DNA of 64,000 nt from Paenibacillus ottowii. GTDB lineage: Bacteria; Bacillota; Bacilli; Paenibacillales; Paenibacillaceae. A program made the translations under genes and the position numbers. The notes under the pieces were generated by a model. The model searched no databases and was not told where the DNA came from. It saw nothing but the letters and a program-made list of their open reading frames with translations. The stretch spans positions 434,001 to 498,000 of the forward strand of contig NZ_VIJZ01000003.1 in the NCBI RefSeq assembly GCF_006874425.1. The letters are read 5' to 3'. Positions 44,421 to 53,756 of this stretch are shown piece by piece (the first letter of the stretch is position 1; every line of letters begins with the position of its first letter).

Positions 44421-44437
44421 TTGACACCCTGTTGGCA
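44421..44437. promoter_or_regulatory. dyad between the WYL regulator and pseudogene
   Basis: TGACA-N6-TGGCA (44422-44437) overlaps a TTGACA -35-like hexamer facing right. Similar dyads lie beside WYL/YafY-type genes, so it may be the regulator's operator. Confidence 0.45.
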
Positions 44438-44476
44438 GTATTAGGTGTGTAGCATAGAAGTAGAGGGGTGTAACGG

Positions 44477-44708
44477 ATGATGAATATTGGAATTTTAGGG
44501 ACGGGATTCGGCGCGTATCATGCCTCATTGTTAAACAACCATCCCACGGTAAATAGACTCATTGTATTTGGAAGGAACGAAACCAAGCTGCAAAAATTGA
44601 AAGAGGAGCTAAACGTAGCGGAATGTCTGATTCCATTGGAGTCGGCCGTAGCAAGCACTGGAAATGGACATTGAGATCAAAAATAGGTTAGAGCAGACTC
44701 GGCGTTAG
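44477..44708 (+). pseudogene. remnant of a Gfo/Idh/MocA-type oxidoreductase gene
   Basis: A 65-codon frame begins MMNIGILGTGFGAYHASLLN, a clean Rossmann NAD(P)-binding start of Gfo/Idh/MocA dehydrogenases (usually 320-370 aa), and stops after about 55 matching residues. From 44655 another frame reads ALEMDIEIKNRLEQTRR and stops at 44706, which could be the original C-terminal helix joined by an internal deletion with frameshift. A proper ribosome site (GAGGGG) remains. The C-terminal part is an inference. Confidence 0.65.
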
Positions 44709-44743
44709 CCGGTATGTAGCTGGTATCTACGGAAGTCAGCTTC

Positions 44744-45760
44744 CTATAAGGAAGCTGTATCCGCAGGCAGGGACACTTCGTCCGCGTAGTTCGTTGCCAT
44801 AATCTTGGCTACCCCGGCCGGATCAGTCGTCTGACCCAACGCCCACATCATTTTCGTCACCAGCGCTTCTGTTGTCATGTCATACCCTGGAATAACACCC
44901 TTTTCCAGTACCTTCTGTCCGACCTCATAAATCGTCAGATCCCCGCCCTCATAAGGACATTGAGTGGTGACGACAATACTCATACCATCCTTCATCAGCT
45001 CTTCGATTTTACTAATCAGGCTTCTTTCTTTAAAAGGCACGCCCCCCATGCCAAAGCCCTCAATGACGATACCTTTATAGCCCAAGCTCTGAATAGCATC
45101 GAAAATCGCCGGATTCGTGCCCGGAATCAGCCTGAGCAGAAATACCTCAGAAGCATACCTGTCATTGTAGGGGTGAAGAACAGCACCACGATTTGCAAAT
45201 ACGCCCTCCGTATAGACCACCTTGCCGTTCTCCACGAGGCCGATGTACGGATAGTTAATACTCTCAAAAGCGTTATAGCTGCGTGTTCTGATTTTCGAGC
45301 TGCGGCTGCCGTTGATAATTTTGCCATTAAACACGACAAAAACCCCTGCCACCTCGCCACATGCGGTCAGGAATGAGTCGATTACATTTTTTTTGGAATC
45401 ACTGTGCTCCGCCAAAATAGAAACCTGCGAACCTGTCACAACGACGGGTTTGTCTACAGTGCCCAACATGAAGCTCAGGGCTGAAGCCGTGTAAGCCATC
45501 GTATCCGTGCCATGGGCGATAACAATACCGTCGTATTGATCGAGCGAACGATGTACCATCCGAGCGATGGAGGCCCAATCCTCTGGTTGTGTATTGGTGC
45601 TATCAATGCTCATCAGATTGCAGGCATCAATCTCGCAAATTTCCTGAAGCTCCGGAATTTCAGCCAAAATATTTTCAGCCGATTGGGTCGGAGTCAGGCC
45701 GTTTTCCTGATAAGAAGAGGAGATTGTTCCTCCGGTATTAATGAACAGAACCTTTTTCAT
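44744..45760 (-). CDS. ansA: type I (cytoplasmic) L-asparaginase
   Basis: 338 aa, no signal peptide. Catalytic Thr12 in NTGGTISS and the Thr-Asp pair in IAHGTDTMAYTA are present, with the Lys in TGSQVSILAEHSDSKKN. Converts asparagine to aspartate and ammonia. Single-gene unit; a short hairpin AGCTTCC / GGAAGCT spans the stop codon. Confidence 0.94.
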   Translation of the reverse strand: MKKVLFINTGGTISSSYQENGLTPTQSAENILAEIPELQEICEIDACNLMSIDSTNTQPEDWASIARMVHRSLDQYDGIVIAHGTDTMAYTASALSFMLGTVDKPVVVTGSQVSILAEHSDSKKNVIDSFLTACGEVAGVFVVFNGKIINGSRSSKIRTRSYNAFESINYPYIGLVENGKVVYTEGVFANRGAVLHPYNDRYASEVFLLRLIPGTNPAIFDAIQSLGYKGIVIEGFGMGGVPFKERSLISKIEELMKDGMSIVVTTQCPYEGGDLTIYEVGQKVLEKGVIPGYDMTTEALVTKMMWALGQTTDPAGVAKIMATNYADEVSLPADTASL

Positions 45761-45870
45761 ATGCCAATGTTCCTTCCCGATTACAACTTCACTTTATTGT
45801 TCTTAGAATTTATCATGAATAAGGGTGATTAGCTACTTTGCTAAAGAAAAGAATTTTGAAAGTAAGGCTA

Positions 45871-45933
45871 AAAAAGCACGACAGACAAGCGCCGGCTTTC
45901 CCATCTCCCGCAACTTGTCTAGCGTGCTTTTTA
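45871..45933. terminator. terminator of amino-acid ABC operon
   Basis: Stem AAAAAGCACG..AGACAAG / CTTGTCT..CGTGCTTTTT with a GC-rich loop. T runs on both strands; serves the leftward operon. Confidence 0.88.
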
Positions 45934-45989
45934 CGATAGCTGCAATGAATCTACAGCACTGTACATACCTTTAACCCGTTCACGTACTT

Positions 45990-46757
45990 TTATGACAATG
46001 CTGGTTGCTCCTGTAACGTTCTTTGCCCCAAAGCTTTGCCCAGGAATTGCCGTGTCCGTTCTTCCTTCGGATGATTGAAAAACTGCTCCACCGGCCCCTG
46101 TTCTACGATCGTACCATGCTCCATCAGCACGACCCGGTCGGCTACATCCCTCGCAAAACCAAGCTCATGCGTGACAATAATCATCGTATTGCCTTCACTC
46201 GCCACCTTTTGAATCACGGACAGCACTTCATCCACCAGCTCAGGATCAAGCGAGGATGTCGGCTCATCGAACAACAATACCTGTGGATTCAGCGCTAAAG
46301 CCCGGGCAATCGCCACACGCTGCTGCTGTCCGCCCGAAAGCTGGGCAGGATAATAGGTCATACGATCCTTTAACCCGACCTTTTCCAAAATGCCTTCACT
46401 GATCTCCCTCGCCTGCTTGCGATCCATCTTTTTCACGCTAGTCAGACCAATCATCACATTATGGAGTGCGTTCAAATTTTTAAACAGCTGATATTGCTGA
46501 AATACCATTGCCGTTGCCATCCGCAGTCCGAGAATGTCCTTTTTTCCAGCCTTGGCCGCGTCTACCTTCAGACCGTCAATTTCAATGATCCCGCTAGTCG
46601 GCTGTTCCAGAAAATTAATGCTGCGCAGCAGTGTGGACTTCCCCGATCCGCTTGGCCCCAGGATGACTACAACTTCTCCCTTGCCTACCGTCAGGTCTAT
46701 GCCCTTTAACACATGATGCTGCCCAAAATGCTTATGAATTTGATGAAGTTGAATCAT
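45990..46757 (-). CDS. polar amino-acid ABC transporter, ATPase
   Basis: 255 aa: Walker [10 protein letters not shown], signature [15 protein letters not shown], Walker [17 protein letters not shown], switch His in [13 protein letters not shown]. The last feature is typical of the GlnQ/HisP/TcyC group. Start [12 protein letters not shown] lies 4 bases after the permease stop; the ORF extends 21 codons upstream into the permease gene. Last gene of a three-gene leftward operon. Confidence 0.92.
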   Translation of the reverse strand: MIQLHQIHKHFGQHHVLKGIDLTVGKGEVVVILGPSGSGKSTLLRSINFLEQPTSGIIEIDGLKVDAAKAGKKDILGLRMATAMVFQQYQLFKNLNALHNVMIGLTSVKKMDRKQAREISEGILEKVGLKDRMTYYPAQLSGGQQQRVAIARALALNPQVLLFDEPTSSLDPELVDEVLSVIQKVASEGNTMIIVTHELGFARDVADRVVLMEHGTIVEQGPVEQFFNHPKEERTRQFLGKALGQRTLQEQPALS

Positions 46758-46761
46758 GCCC

Positions 46762-47478
46762 TTACTCACTTCTTTCGTATATTCGAATACGCTTTTCCAG
46801 CACAACAAGCCCGCGCTCAATAATGATGCACACCAGCCAGTAGATCAAAGACACCGCAACATAGACCTCGAAAAAAGCTAACGCTCGCGCGCCCATAATT
46901 TTAGCCTGTCCCATCATATCGACGACACCAATCATAAAAATAAAGGACGTATCCTTCACTGTGCTGATCAGCGTGTTTCCCAAATTGGGCAAAGCCACCG
47001 TTAGCGCCTGCGGCAATACAATTTTGAGCATAATCTGTGTTTGGCTCATGCCGATCGAATTGGCAGCCTCAAATTGTCCACGATCGACCGAATGAATCGC
47101 TGACCGGAACGTTTCCGACAAATATCCTCCCAGGTTCAACGAAAATGAAAGCAACGCAAACAGCTCGGGCGGAATGACGTAGACATTGAATTGCTGTAAA
47201 AATCCATACTCACTCTGAAAATAATACAAAAACTTCGGTATTCCGTAATATACGAGAAACAACTGCACAATGAGCGGTGTTCCCCGGATATACGAGACAT
47301 ACAACGTAGACAATGGTGCCAAGACAGGCACCTTATATATCCGGATTAAGGCCGTAGCTAATCCAATGATCGCACCCAGCAGCATGGAGACAAATGCAAT
47401 CCATAATGTAACGGGGAGATACTCCACGATCTGGGGAAGGCTTTTCAGCATATAATCTAGGTCAAACAGCTTTTCCAT
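46762..47478 (-). CDS. polar amino-acid ABC transporter, permease
   Basis: 238 aa, about five helices, His/Glu/Gln/Arg family permease. YLPVTLWIAFVSMLLGAIIGL at the N-terminus, YVSYIRGTPLIVQLFLVYYG and the EAA loop (FEAANSIGMSQTQIMLKIVLPQAL). GGGG site before ATG. Works with the ATPase and binding protein on either side. Confidence 0.93.
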   Translation of the reverse strand: MEKLFDLDYMLKSLPQIVEYLPVTLWIAFVSMLLGAIIGLATALIRIYKVPVLAPLSTLYVSYIRGTPLIVQLFLVYYGIPKFLYYFQSEYGFLQQFNVYVIPPELFALLSFSLNLGGYLSETFRSAIHSVDRGQFEAANSIGMSQTQIMLKIVLPQALTVALPNLGNTLISTVKDTSFIFMIGVVDMMGQAKIMGARALAFFEVYVAVSLIYWLVCIIIERGLVVLEKRIRIYERSE

Positions 47479-47508
47479 AGGAACCCCACTTTACCCTTTA
47501 CATTGTGA

Positions 47509-48318
47509 TTATTGAGGAATGAATTCTCCACCTGTCCATTGTTCAGACAACTTTTTCAGTGTTCCGTCGGCTTTAAGCTCTTTAATAATCGGGTCGATTT
47601 TAGCTTTTAGCTCCTCACCCTGCTTATCCTTTTTGAACACCAGGTTAATGTTATCGCTTTGTACCGGCTCGCCCACAGCTTCCACCTGCAAGCCTTCCTT
47701 CTTGATCGTTGCTGCCGCCATCACTGGGTCATTCACATAAGCATCCACTCGGCCATTTTGCACGTCTTGAAGGTTATCGGATGAAGTGCCTGTATCATTA
47801 TATTTCAAAATAATTTTGTTCCCGTGCTTCGCATTATACTGTTCCAGCAACTGCGTATAGGAATCGCCCACCGAGGCGGCTACCTTCTTACCTTCCAAAT
47901 CCTTGAGGGAGTGGATATCCGTTCTACCCTTTTTCACAATAATAACCGACTGAGCGGAGAAATAGGACTCATCCGAGAACAGATACTTCTTCTCACGTTC
48001 AGGATTTTTGGCAACTTCATCTGCGATGATCTGAACTTTATTCGCATCCAGCGCAAGGAATATTGCATCCCAGCCCGAAGGTACAAATTCAATCTTATAG
48101 CCGTCCAGCTTCTTGTCGATTTCCTTAATAACTTCCACATCGTATCCAGTCAGCTCATTTTTATCATTCGTAAAGGCAAACGGCGGGTAGTCATTTTGTG
48201 TCCCTACATAGAGTACCTTATCCCCCGATGCCGCTTCCTTCGAGGAGCATCCACTCAAGGCACCTGTTAATAACACAAGAGATAGGCCAATCGCTGCTAC
48301 CCAAGCAGATTTCTTCAT
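47509..48318 (-). CDS. amino-acid ABC transporter, substrate-binding lipoprotein
   Basis: 269 aa, family 3 binding protein. Lipobox ALSGC (Cys24 from the chosen start), then LYVGTQNDYPPFAFTNDKNE and LTGYDVEVIKEI, the usual ligand-site opening. Pattern is close to cystine/polar amino-acid binders (TcyA/TcyJ group), but the ligand is not certain. Start MKKSAWV follows AAAAGGGG by 9 bases; the ATG three codons before abuts that site. First gene of the operon. Confidence 0.9.
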   Translation of the reverse strand: MKKSAWVAAIGLSLVLLTGALSGCSSKEAASGDKVLYVGTQNDYPPFAFTNDKNELTGYDVEVIKEIDKKLDGYKIEFVPSGWDAIFLALDANKVQIIADEVAKNPEREKKYLFSDESYFSAQSVIIVKKGRTDIHSLKDLEGKKVAASVGDSYTQLLEQYNAKHGNKIILKYNDTGTSSDNLQDVQNGRVDAYVNDPVMAAATIKKEGLQVEAVGEPVQSDNINLVFKKDKQGEELKAKIDPIIKELKADGTLKKLSEQWTGGEFIPQ

Positions 48319-48364
48319 AAGTGACATCCCCTTTTAAAATCCAAGTAATTTACTATGATTTTAT

Positions 48365-48392
48365 ATTATAACGAGTTATTTAAATAATACAA
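48365..48392 (-). promoter_or_regulatory. promoter of amino-acid ABC operon
   Basis: Minus-strand TTGTAT (48387-48392), 16-base spacer, TATAAT (48365-48370), about 45 bases before the start codon. No cysteine or SAM-type leader is visible. Confidence 0.65.
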
Positions 48393-48457
48393 CAGCTAAT
48401 TTCATTTCGAATGTCTAACCAGACGCTGTACAAAAAGAACCCCTTCCGGGACAGTTG

Positions 48458-49261
48458 CTATCCATGAAGCGGAAGACGGTCTGCTGGATGTACCAACGTT
48501 TGAAACAGCATTCGCGTGTATTCATGCTGCAAACAGTCTTCATCCCATTCTTTGAATATTTCCACGATCTCTCCCTGAACCATAACGGCCACACGATCAC
48601 AGAACGTGCGGGTAGATTGAAGATCATGGGTGATAAAAAGATAGGACAGCTGACGTTCGAGCTGCATTCTTTTGAGCATGTCCAGCACAGAAGACTGGGT
48701 TGTCACATCCAGATTGGCCACGGATTCATCGAACAGAATAATTTCGGGTTCAACCGCCAGCGCTCGAGCAATGCATACCCGCTGTTTTTGCCCACCACTC
48801 AGCTGTGTGGGGTATTTCCCCAGACTGTCAGCCTCCAACCCTACCGATTCCAACAGGCAAAGGCAGATATCCAGTGCCCTTACTTTTCGCTCAGGGAAAT
48901 AGTTACGGATGGGTTCCATTAAAATATCTTGAATGGTCATATGGGGATGCAGTGAGGAGGCCGAGTCCTGCGCAACCAACTGAATTCGTCTGTACAGATG
49001 AATATCTCTCATCCTTCTGTTATGTATGGGCTGATGATCCAGCCAGATTTCCCCCGAGGTCAACGACTCCAGACCCAGGATACACTGTGCCAGCGTGCTT
49101 TTGCCACTTCCGCTTTCTCCAACCAATCCCAGGCATTCTCCCTGTCGTAACTCCAGACTCACTTTCTTTATAGCCTGCTGCTCACCCTGTCCCGCGTGGA
49201 ACCAGCCTTTTCTTCGTCTGCGGACAGGGTAAGCTTTGGTGACGTTTTTCAATTCCAGCAT
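48458..49261 (-). CDS. Nik/Dpp-type ABC transporter ATPase (second, NikE-like)
   Basis: 267 aa. Walker A GESGSGKST, signature LSGGQKQRVCIARAL, Walker B IILFDESVANLDVTTQ (Ser replaces the usual Pro after Asp-Glu). Its ATG overlaps the stop of the preceding ATPase (TAATG). The C-terminal oligopeptide-transporter extension is short, as in nickel/cobalt ATPases rather than peptide ones. Last gene of the five-gene operon under the cobalamin riboswitch; a short hairpin with TTCTTTTTG follows near 48440. Confidence 0.88.
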   Translation of the reverse strand: MLELKNVTKAYPVRRRRKGWFHAGQGEQQAIKKVSLELRQGECLGLVGESGSGKSTLAQCILGLESLTSGEIWLDHQPIHNRRMRDIHLYRRIQLVAQDSASSLHPHMTIQDILMEPIRNYFPERKVRALDICLCLLESVGLEADSLGKYPTQLSGGQKQRVCIARALAVEPEIILFDESVANLDVTTQSSVLDMLKRMQLERQLSYLFITHDLQSTRTFCDRVAVMVQGEIVEIFKEWDEDCLQHEYTRMLFQTLVHPADRLPLHG

Positions 49262-50169
49262 TACGGTTGCACCCTTCCTTCCGGGGTCATCTCCAGCACC
49301 CGATCTGCTATACGGCTTATCCCTTGGCGATCATGCGAAATCAACAAAATCGTAAGATCGAAATCTGTTCTCAACTGTAACAGCAATGCCAGAACTTTGT
49401 CGCGGTTGATTATATCCAGCGCTGTAGTAGGCTCGTCGGCAATAAAGAGACGCGGACCAGAGCTTAACATAGCAGCCAGCAGGACCCTTTGGCACATACC
49501 TCCGCTTAGTTCAAAAGGATAAGATGACAGAATATGCTCGGGGTCGGCAAAACCGACCTTGCGGAGCAGAGAATGCAAATAAGCTTCCTGCTCTGGAGTA
49601 GTGCGGCCTACAGCCAGCTCCGTGGCACGGTTTAGCACCTGCCGCATCCGTGACCTTACGCCCTGTGATTGGGGCTGCTGCGAGACAGTGTGGGACGGGG
49701 CAGCACCAGCTTGCCCCCGCTCCCTCTGGGCGTGCACCAGGCGCCGCCCGTGCAGTCTAAGCGTATCCGTCAGCTGCGCGCGGACGGTACGGATCGGATT
49801 CAGCCCGCTCAGCGATTGCTGGATGAGCAAGGCAATATCCTCACGGCGCAGTCTTTGCCAGCGCTGTTCATGGAACGGGATAATGTCCTCCCCGTTATAG
49901 TAGATACATCCTTGCGTAACACCAACCCCTGGGTCCAGCATACCCGCGATTGCGTGTGCGGTCAGGCTCTTACCGCATCCACTTGGTCCAGTCAGGGCTA
50001 CAATTTCCCCTGCGTATACGGAAAAGTTCACATTTCGTAGTAGCGGCTTGTCTTCACTTGTTCTTACACCTGTGCGGCAAATTCCCAAATGTTCCACGTG
50101 TAACAACGGTTTTTGCATGTACGCTTGCTCTATCGTGTTCTTCCGCCCCGTCGCTGGTCGCTTATCCAC
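49261..50169 (-). CDS. Nik/Dpp-type ABC transporter ATPase (first, NikD-like)
   Basis: 302 aa. Walker A GPSGCGKSL (Ser/Thr position is Ser, then Leu), signature LSGGMCQRVLLAAML, Walker B LFIADEPTTALDI. Starts with GTG overlapping the permease stop, with GGAGG 10 bases upstream. A Gln/Ser/Arg-rich insert of about 50 residues (roughly 140-195) sits between the Q-loop region and the signature, unusual for NikD (about 254 aa). Confidence 0.87.
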   Translation of the reverse strand: MDKRPATGRKNTIEQAYMQKPLLHVEHLGICRTGVRTSEDKPLLRNVNFSVYAGEIVALTGPSGCGKSLTAHAIAGMLDPGVGVTQGCIYYNGEDIIPFHEQRWQRLRREDIALLIQQSLSGLNPIRTVRAQLTDTLRLHGRRLVHAQRERGQAGAAPSHTVSQQPQSQGVRSRMRQVLNRATELAVGRTTPEQEAYLHSLLRKVGFADPEHILSSYPFELSGGMCQRVLLAAMLSSGPRLFIADEPTTALDIINRDKVLALLLQLRTDFDLTILLISHDRQGISRIADRVLEMTPEGRVQP

Positions 50170-50984
50170 TATTTCGCTGCCTCCTTTTCCGAAAAATGGT
50201 CACCCAGAAGCTGGCAGGCAAGCACAAACAGCATAATCGCCAAGCCCGGGAAGATCATAACATGCGGGGCCACCTGAAAATACGAGGTTGCATCATGCAA
50301 CATCACACCCCACTCTGGCTTGGGCGGCTGTACGCCCAGTCCGAGAAAGGAGAGTCCGGCAATCATTAACACCACGCGTCCGATATCCCATACCGCATAA
50401 ACCAACATTTGCGGCCATACTTGTGGCAATACATAACGTCTCAATATGCGCACATGTGAATTGCCGGACAAACGTGCATATCGTACATAGTCCTCCTGGC
50501 AGGCTTTTTGAACCAAACTACGAATAAATCGGACATATCCCGCCCATCGGACTGCAATAATCGCTAAGGTCATGTTGACGAAACCTGGTCCCAAAATACC
50601 CACAATCGCCACACTTAAAATAATATCGGGAAAAGCCAGTACGCCGTCGATCCCCCGCATAATCAGCTGATCCACGCGTCCGCGCACATAACCTATGAGT
50701 AAGCCTATGGGCAGACTGATGAACAGAGTAGCTACCGTAATCGCACATGCGATTAACACGCTCGTTCGAATCCCGTAAATGAGCCGTGACAGCACATCCC
50801 GACCCAGATGGTCCGTACCAAAAGGATATTTCCGGCTAGGTGGTGCCAAACGGTTCAGAAGGTCCACATGCAGAGGATCATGAGGAGCAGCCCATGGAGC
50901 CAGCACTCCGAGCAGCACAATCAAGCCAAACAGCGCGCCCCCTGCCAGCAAGCTTCCTCTACAGGAAAGCCGTATCTTTTTCAT
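50169..50984 (-). CDS. Nik/Dpp-type ABC transporter permease (NikC-like)
   Basis: 271 aa, six helices; APWAAPHDPLHVDLLNRLAPPS and YPFGTDHLGRDVLSRLIYGIR are the DppC/NikC signatures, and the EAA loop is CQEDYVRYARLSGNSHVRILRRYVLP. Start MKKIRLSC follows AAGGGGG by about 9 bases; the long upstream extension of the frame overlaps the previous gene and is not translated. Confidence 0.9.
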   Translation of the reverse strand: MKKIRLSCRGSLLAGGALFGLIVLLGVLAPWAAPHDPLHVDLLNRLAPPSRKYPFGTDHLGRDVLSRLIYGIRTSVLIACAITVATLFISLPIGLLIGYVRGRVDQLIMRGIDGVLAFPDIILSVAIVGILGPGFVNMTLAIIAVRWAGYVRFIRSLVQKACQEDYVRYARLSGNSHVRILRRYVLPQVWPQMLVYAVWDIGRVVLMIAGLSFLGLGVQPPKPEWGVMLHDATSYFQVAPHVMIFPGLAIMLFVLACQLLGDHFSEKEAAK

Positions 50985-50998
50985 TTGCAGCTTCCCCC

Positions 50999-51928
50999 TT
51001 AACGCAAACGCAGCCTCGGATCTATCATTGTCTGGACCACATCCACCAAACATTGAACACCTACAATTAAAAATGCAGCAAACATAACATATCCCTGAAT
51101 AACCGGGTAATCCCGCTGCGTAATCGCATCTATAAAATACTTGCCCAACCCTGGCCATGAAAAAATGGTCTCTACGATGACGTTACCTGCCAGCATAAAT
51201 GATAGATTCGTACCCAACAGCGTAATCATGGGCAGCATAGCATGTTTAAATAGCTCAAAAAAGAGAATATGCATACGGGAAAAACCCCGAGCCCTCGCTG
51301 CCTTCACAAAGTTCCGATCACCCAGCTCCAGCATTTGAGCACGCAATACACGAGCTTGCACCGTTCCCAATCCTGCACCCAGCGTCAGCGCCGGGAGTAC
51401 TAAATGCGTCCAGTCCTCTCTTCCCATCGATGGGAGCCAGCCCAGGTGAACGGAAAATAGATAGATTAGTAGAAAACCAAGCCAAAATGAAGGGATCGAC
51501 GATCCCAGCAAGGCGAACAGCCTGCCCAGACGGTCCAGTGGACCGCTCACCTTTAACGAGGCGGCCAGCCCCATTCCAAGCGTAAGCACCGTCATGACGG
51601 CAAAACCAGCCAAAGCTAGCTCCACCGTAGCAGGCAGTCTGCTCCACAGTTCGTTGAGCACCGACTCCTTGGATACATACGAGGTTCCCCATTGTCCCGT
51701 AAACACATCCCTCAGCCAGTTCACATATTGAATATGAAGCGGCTCATTCAAGCCCAGTTCTTCCCGCAGCGCCGTTAAGGCCTCCTCTGAAGCAGGAACA
51801 TTATGCGCGGTGAGCAAAATGGTAGCAGAGTCACCAGGGGCCAGCCTCATCAGCACAAAAGTCAGCGTGGATACAATGAATACAATGATGGGCAGCTGCG
51901 CTACACGTTCCAGTATAAGACGGATCAT
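50999..51928 (-). CDS. Nik/Dpp-type ABC transporter permease (NikB-like)
   Basis: 309 aa, six helices, DppB/NikB family: FVLMRLAPGDSATILL near the start, PLHIQYVNWLRDVFTGQWGTSY, EAA loop DRNFVKAARARGFSRMHILFFELFKHA, and VIVETIFSWPGLGKYFIDAI. The ribosome site is weak. Follows the binding protein gene by 15 bases. Confidence 0.9.
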   Translation of the reverse strand: MIRLILERVAQLPIIVFIVSTLTFVLMRLAPGDSATILLTAHNVPASEEALTALREELGLNEPLHIQYVNWLRDVFTGQWGTSYVSKESVLNELWSRLPATVELALAGFAVMTVLTLGMGLAASLKVSGPLDRLGRLFALLGSSIPSFWLGFLLIYLFSVHLGWLPSMGREDWTHLVLPALTLGAGLGTVQARVLRAQMLELGDRNFVKAARARGFSRMHILFFELFKHAMLPMITLLGTNLSFMLAGNVIVETIFSWPGLGKYFIDAITQRDYPVIQGYVMFAAFLIVGVQCLVDVVQTMIDPRLRLR

Positions 51929-51943
51929 AGGATACGTAGCCCG

Positions 51944-53527
51944 TTATTCCGCAATATCGGATTGCGCTGTAATGTAGTAATACTCGATCGGATGCGGCGT
52001 AAAGCCCTCTACTCCTTTTTTCACGCCAAACACATTGTCAGGGTGCACAATGAACGACTGCGGCAAATCTGTATTGATTATATTCAGCGCTTGCAGTGTT
52101 ACCGCATCTCGCTGTGCGGTATCCTTTGCCAACTTCAGGCTGTGAAGAATATTCTCCAGCGGTTTGGAAGCATAGCGGCTTACATTAGATTTACTTGTAG
52201 AGGAATAGAACATGTCCATAAAATACTGCGGCTCCCCTGTATGGGCCGTGAGCATGCTGTACATAGCAAAATCCCAATCGTTTTTGGTCAATGCCTCATC
52301 GATATTTTCCACCTTGCGAATCTTGACCTGGATTCCCTCATTCAGCAATTGGCTCTGGATTACCTCAGCCATAACGGATAGCTCCGGACGCTGAGGGAAA
52401 GTCAGCAGTGTAACCTCGAATGGCTTGCCCTGCTTGGACCATGTGCCTTGGGCATCCTTCTGCCAGCCATCCTTGGTTAACAGCTGCTTCGCCGTTCCGT
52501 CTAGCGCTTTACGCTCAATCTTACCGAAGGGAAGAATACTTGAAAACGGGCTGCTTGCTTCCGTACCGAAGCCTCTCATCACGGCGCTCACAATGGATGC
52601 GCGCGGAATCAGACTGTCTACCACCTTACGGTTGGTCACATCCTTGAATATAGGCGATTCCATGTTGTATACAATCATATGGGTACGCAAGGACGGAGCC
52701 GACAGCACTTGTAGCTTATCGTCCTTTTTCAGTACCTCCGCATTATCTACCGGAATATCCGTCGCTACATCTACCTCACCGGATTGCAGCGCCATCAGGC
52801 GCGAATTACCGTCTGTAATGAATTTCATCGTTGCTTCAGCCAATCGAGCCTTTTCATCCCAATATCCGTCATAACGCTCCACGACCAGGGACTGATCCTT
52901 GTTGAAGGCTTTGATTTTAAAGGCACCTGTCATCGCAGGATAGCTCTGCTCATCTTTCATGGATGCTACGTCCAGCACGATCGTTGAGGGATCAGCCAGA
53001 TTGGATGCCAGCGCTGCATTTGGCTGATTTGTTGTAATTTTTAGCGTCAACGGCCCGCTGGCCTCAATGGACTTCACATCAAGTAAATCCTTCGCTAGAT
53101 GGCTTTTCTCAATAGAGCGCAGCAAAGATGCTTTTACACTTGCTGCATCCATCCTTTTTCCGTCATGAAAAGTGACTTTATCCTGTAAGCTGAACGACCA
53201 CACGTTGGGACTGTCCTGCTTCCATTCCTTGGCTAGCCAAGCCACAGGCTCCAGCTTTTCATTCAAACGGACCAGCGTCTCACCGGCACCAGAACGCATC
53301 ACATCCCAGCTATTGTCCCCGTGCGGATCAACCCCTGATGGTTTCCACGTATACGCCATCACCAGCTTTTTATCTGATGGAGTCTGTTGTGCAGAAGAGT
53401 TCTGACCCTTGCCCGACCGATCCTCCGTCTTGGTGGGTGTGCCACATCCTGATAGAGCCATAACTGTCAGCAGCAGCATCAAGCCTGTACATATAAACCA
53501 CAAACGCCTGTTACGATTGCTTATCAT
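51944..53527 (-). CDS. Nik/Dpp-type substrate-binding lipoprotein, probable cobalt or nickel (complex) binder
   Basis: 527 aa, family 5 solute-binding protein. Lipobox VMALSGC (Cys28) then a Ser/Gln-rich linker; mature start KLVMAYTWKPSGVDPHGDN and GETLVRLNEKLEPVAWLAKEWKQ are shared with NikA-like proteins. First gene of a five-gene operon (binding protein, two permeases, two ATPases) preceded by a cobalamin riboswitch. B12-riboswitch control of Nik/Opp-type transporters is known from comparative genomics and points to cobalt uptake for B12 synthesis; uptake of a metal chelate or of a corrinoid precursor is not excluded. GGGGGAG site before ATG. Confidence 0.85.
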   Translation of the reverse strand: MISNRNRRLWFICTGLMLLLTVMALSGCGTPTKTEDRSGKGQNSSAQQTPSDKKLVMAYTWKPSGVDPHGDNSWDVMRSGAGETLVRLNEKLEPVAWLAKEWKQDSPNVWSFSLQDKVTFHDGKRMDAASVKASLLRSIEKSHLAKDLLDVKSIEASGPLTLKITTNQPNAALASNLADPSTIVLDVASMKDEQSYPAMTGAFKIKAFNKDQSLVVERYDGYWDEKARLAEATMKFITDGNSRLMALQSGEVDVATDIPVDNAEVLKKDDKLQVLSAPSLRTHMIVYNMESPIFKDVTNRKVVDSLIPRASIVSAVMRGFGTEASSPFSSILPFGKIERKALDGTAKQLLTKDGWQKDAQGTWSKQGKPFEVTLLTFPQRPELSVMAEVIQSQLLNEGIQVKIRKVENIDEALTKNDWDFAMYSMLTAHTGEPQYFMDMFYSSTSKSNVSRYASKPLENILHSLKLAKDTAQRDAVTLQALNIINTDLPQSFIVHPDNVFGVKKGVEGFTPHPIEYYYITAQSDIAE

Positions 53528-53580
53528 TCCACATCTCCCCCTCTATCTGGTTAAATCCTATAAACCTACGTAAAACGCGA

Positions 53581-53625
53581 AAAAAGCATTCCCGACCACT
53601 TGAGCAGCAGTCAGAAATGCTTTCA
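53581..53625 (-). terminator. riboswitch-controlled terminator
   Basis: Minus-strand hairpin AAAGCATTTCTGACTGC / GTGGTCGGGAATGCTTT (several G-U pairs) with TTTTTT, between the cobalamin aptamer and the binding protein gene. Confidence 0.8.
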
Positions 53626-53756
53626 TTATAAAATGTCAAAACTCACCTCAAAGCCAACTCCAAAAAACATAGAAGGGAGTGGATCGGTTTCAGACATTCC
53701 GTATGTAGCACGTCTAACCACCTTCCCAGCATCCCGTGGGTCTAACAGTGATGTCA

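Noticed and set aside
51000..51158. Long N-terminal extension of the NikC-like permease
   Set aside because: Overlaps the NikB-like gene in another frame; a strong ribosome site precedes the internal ATG at 50984.
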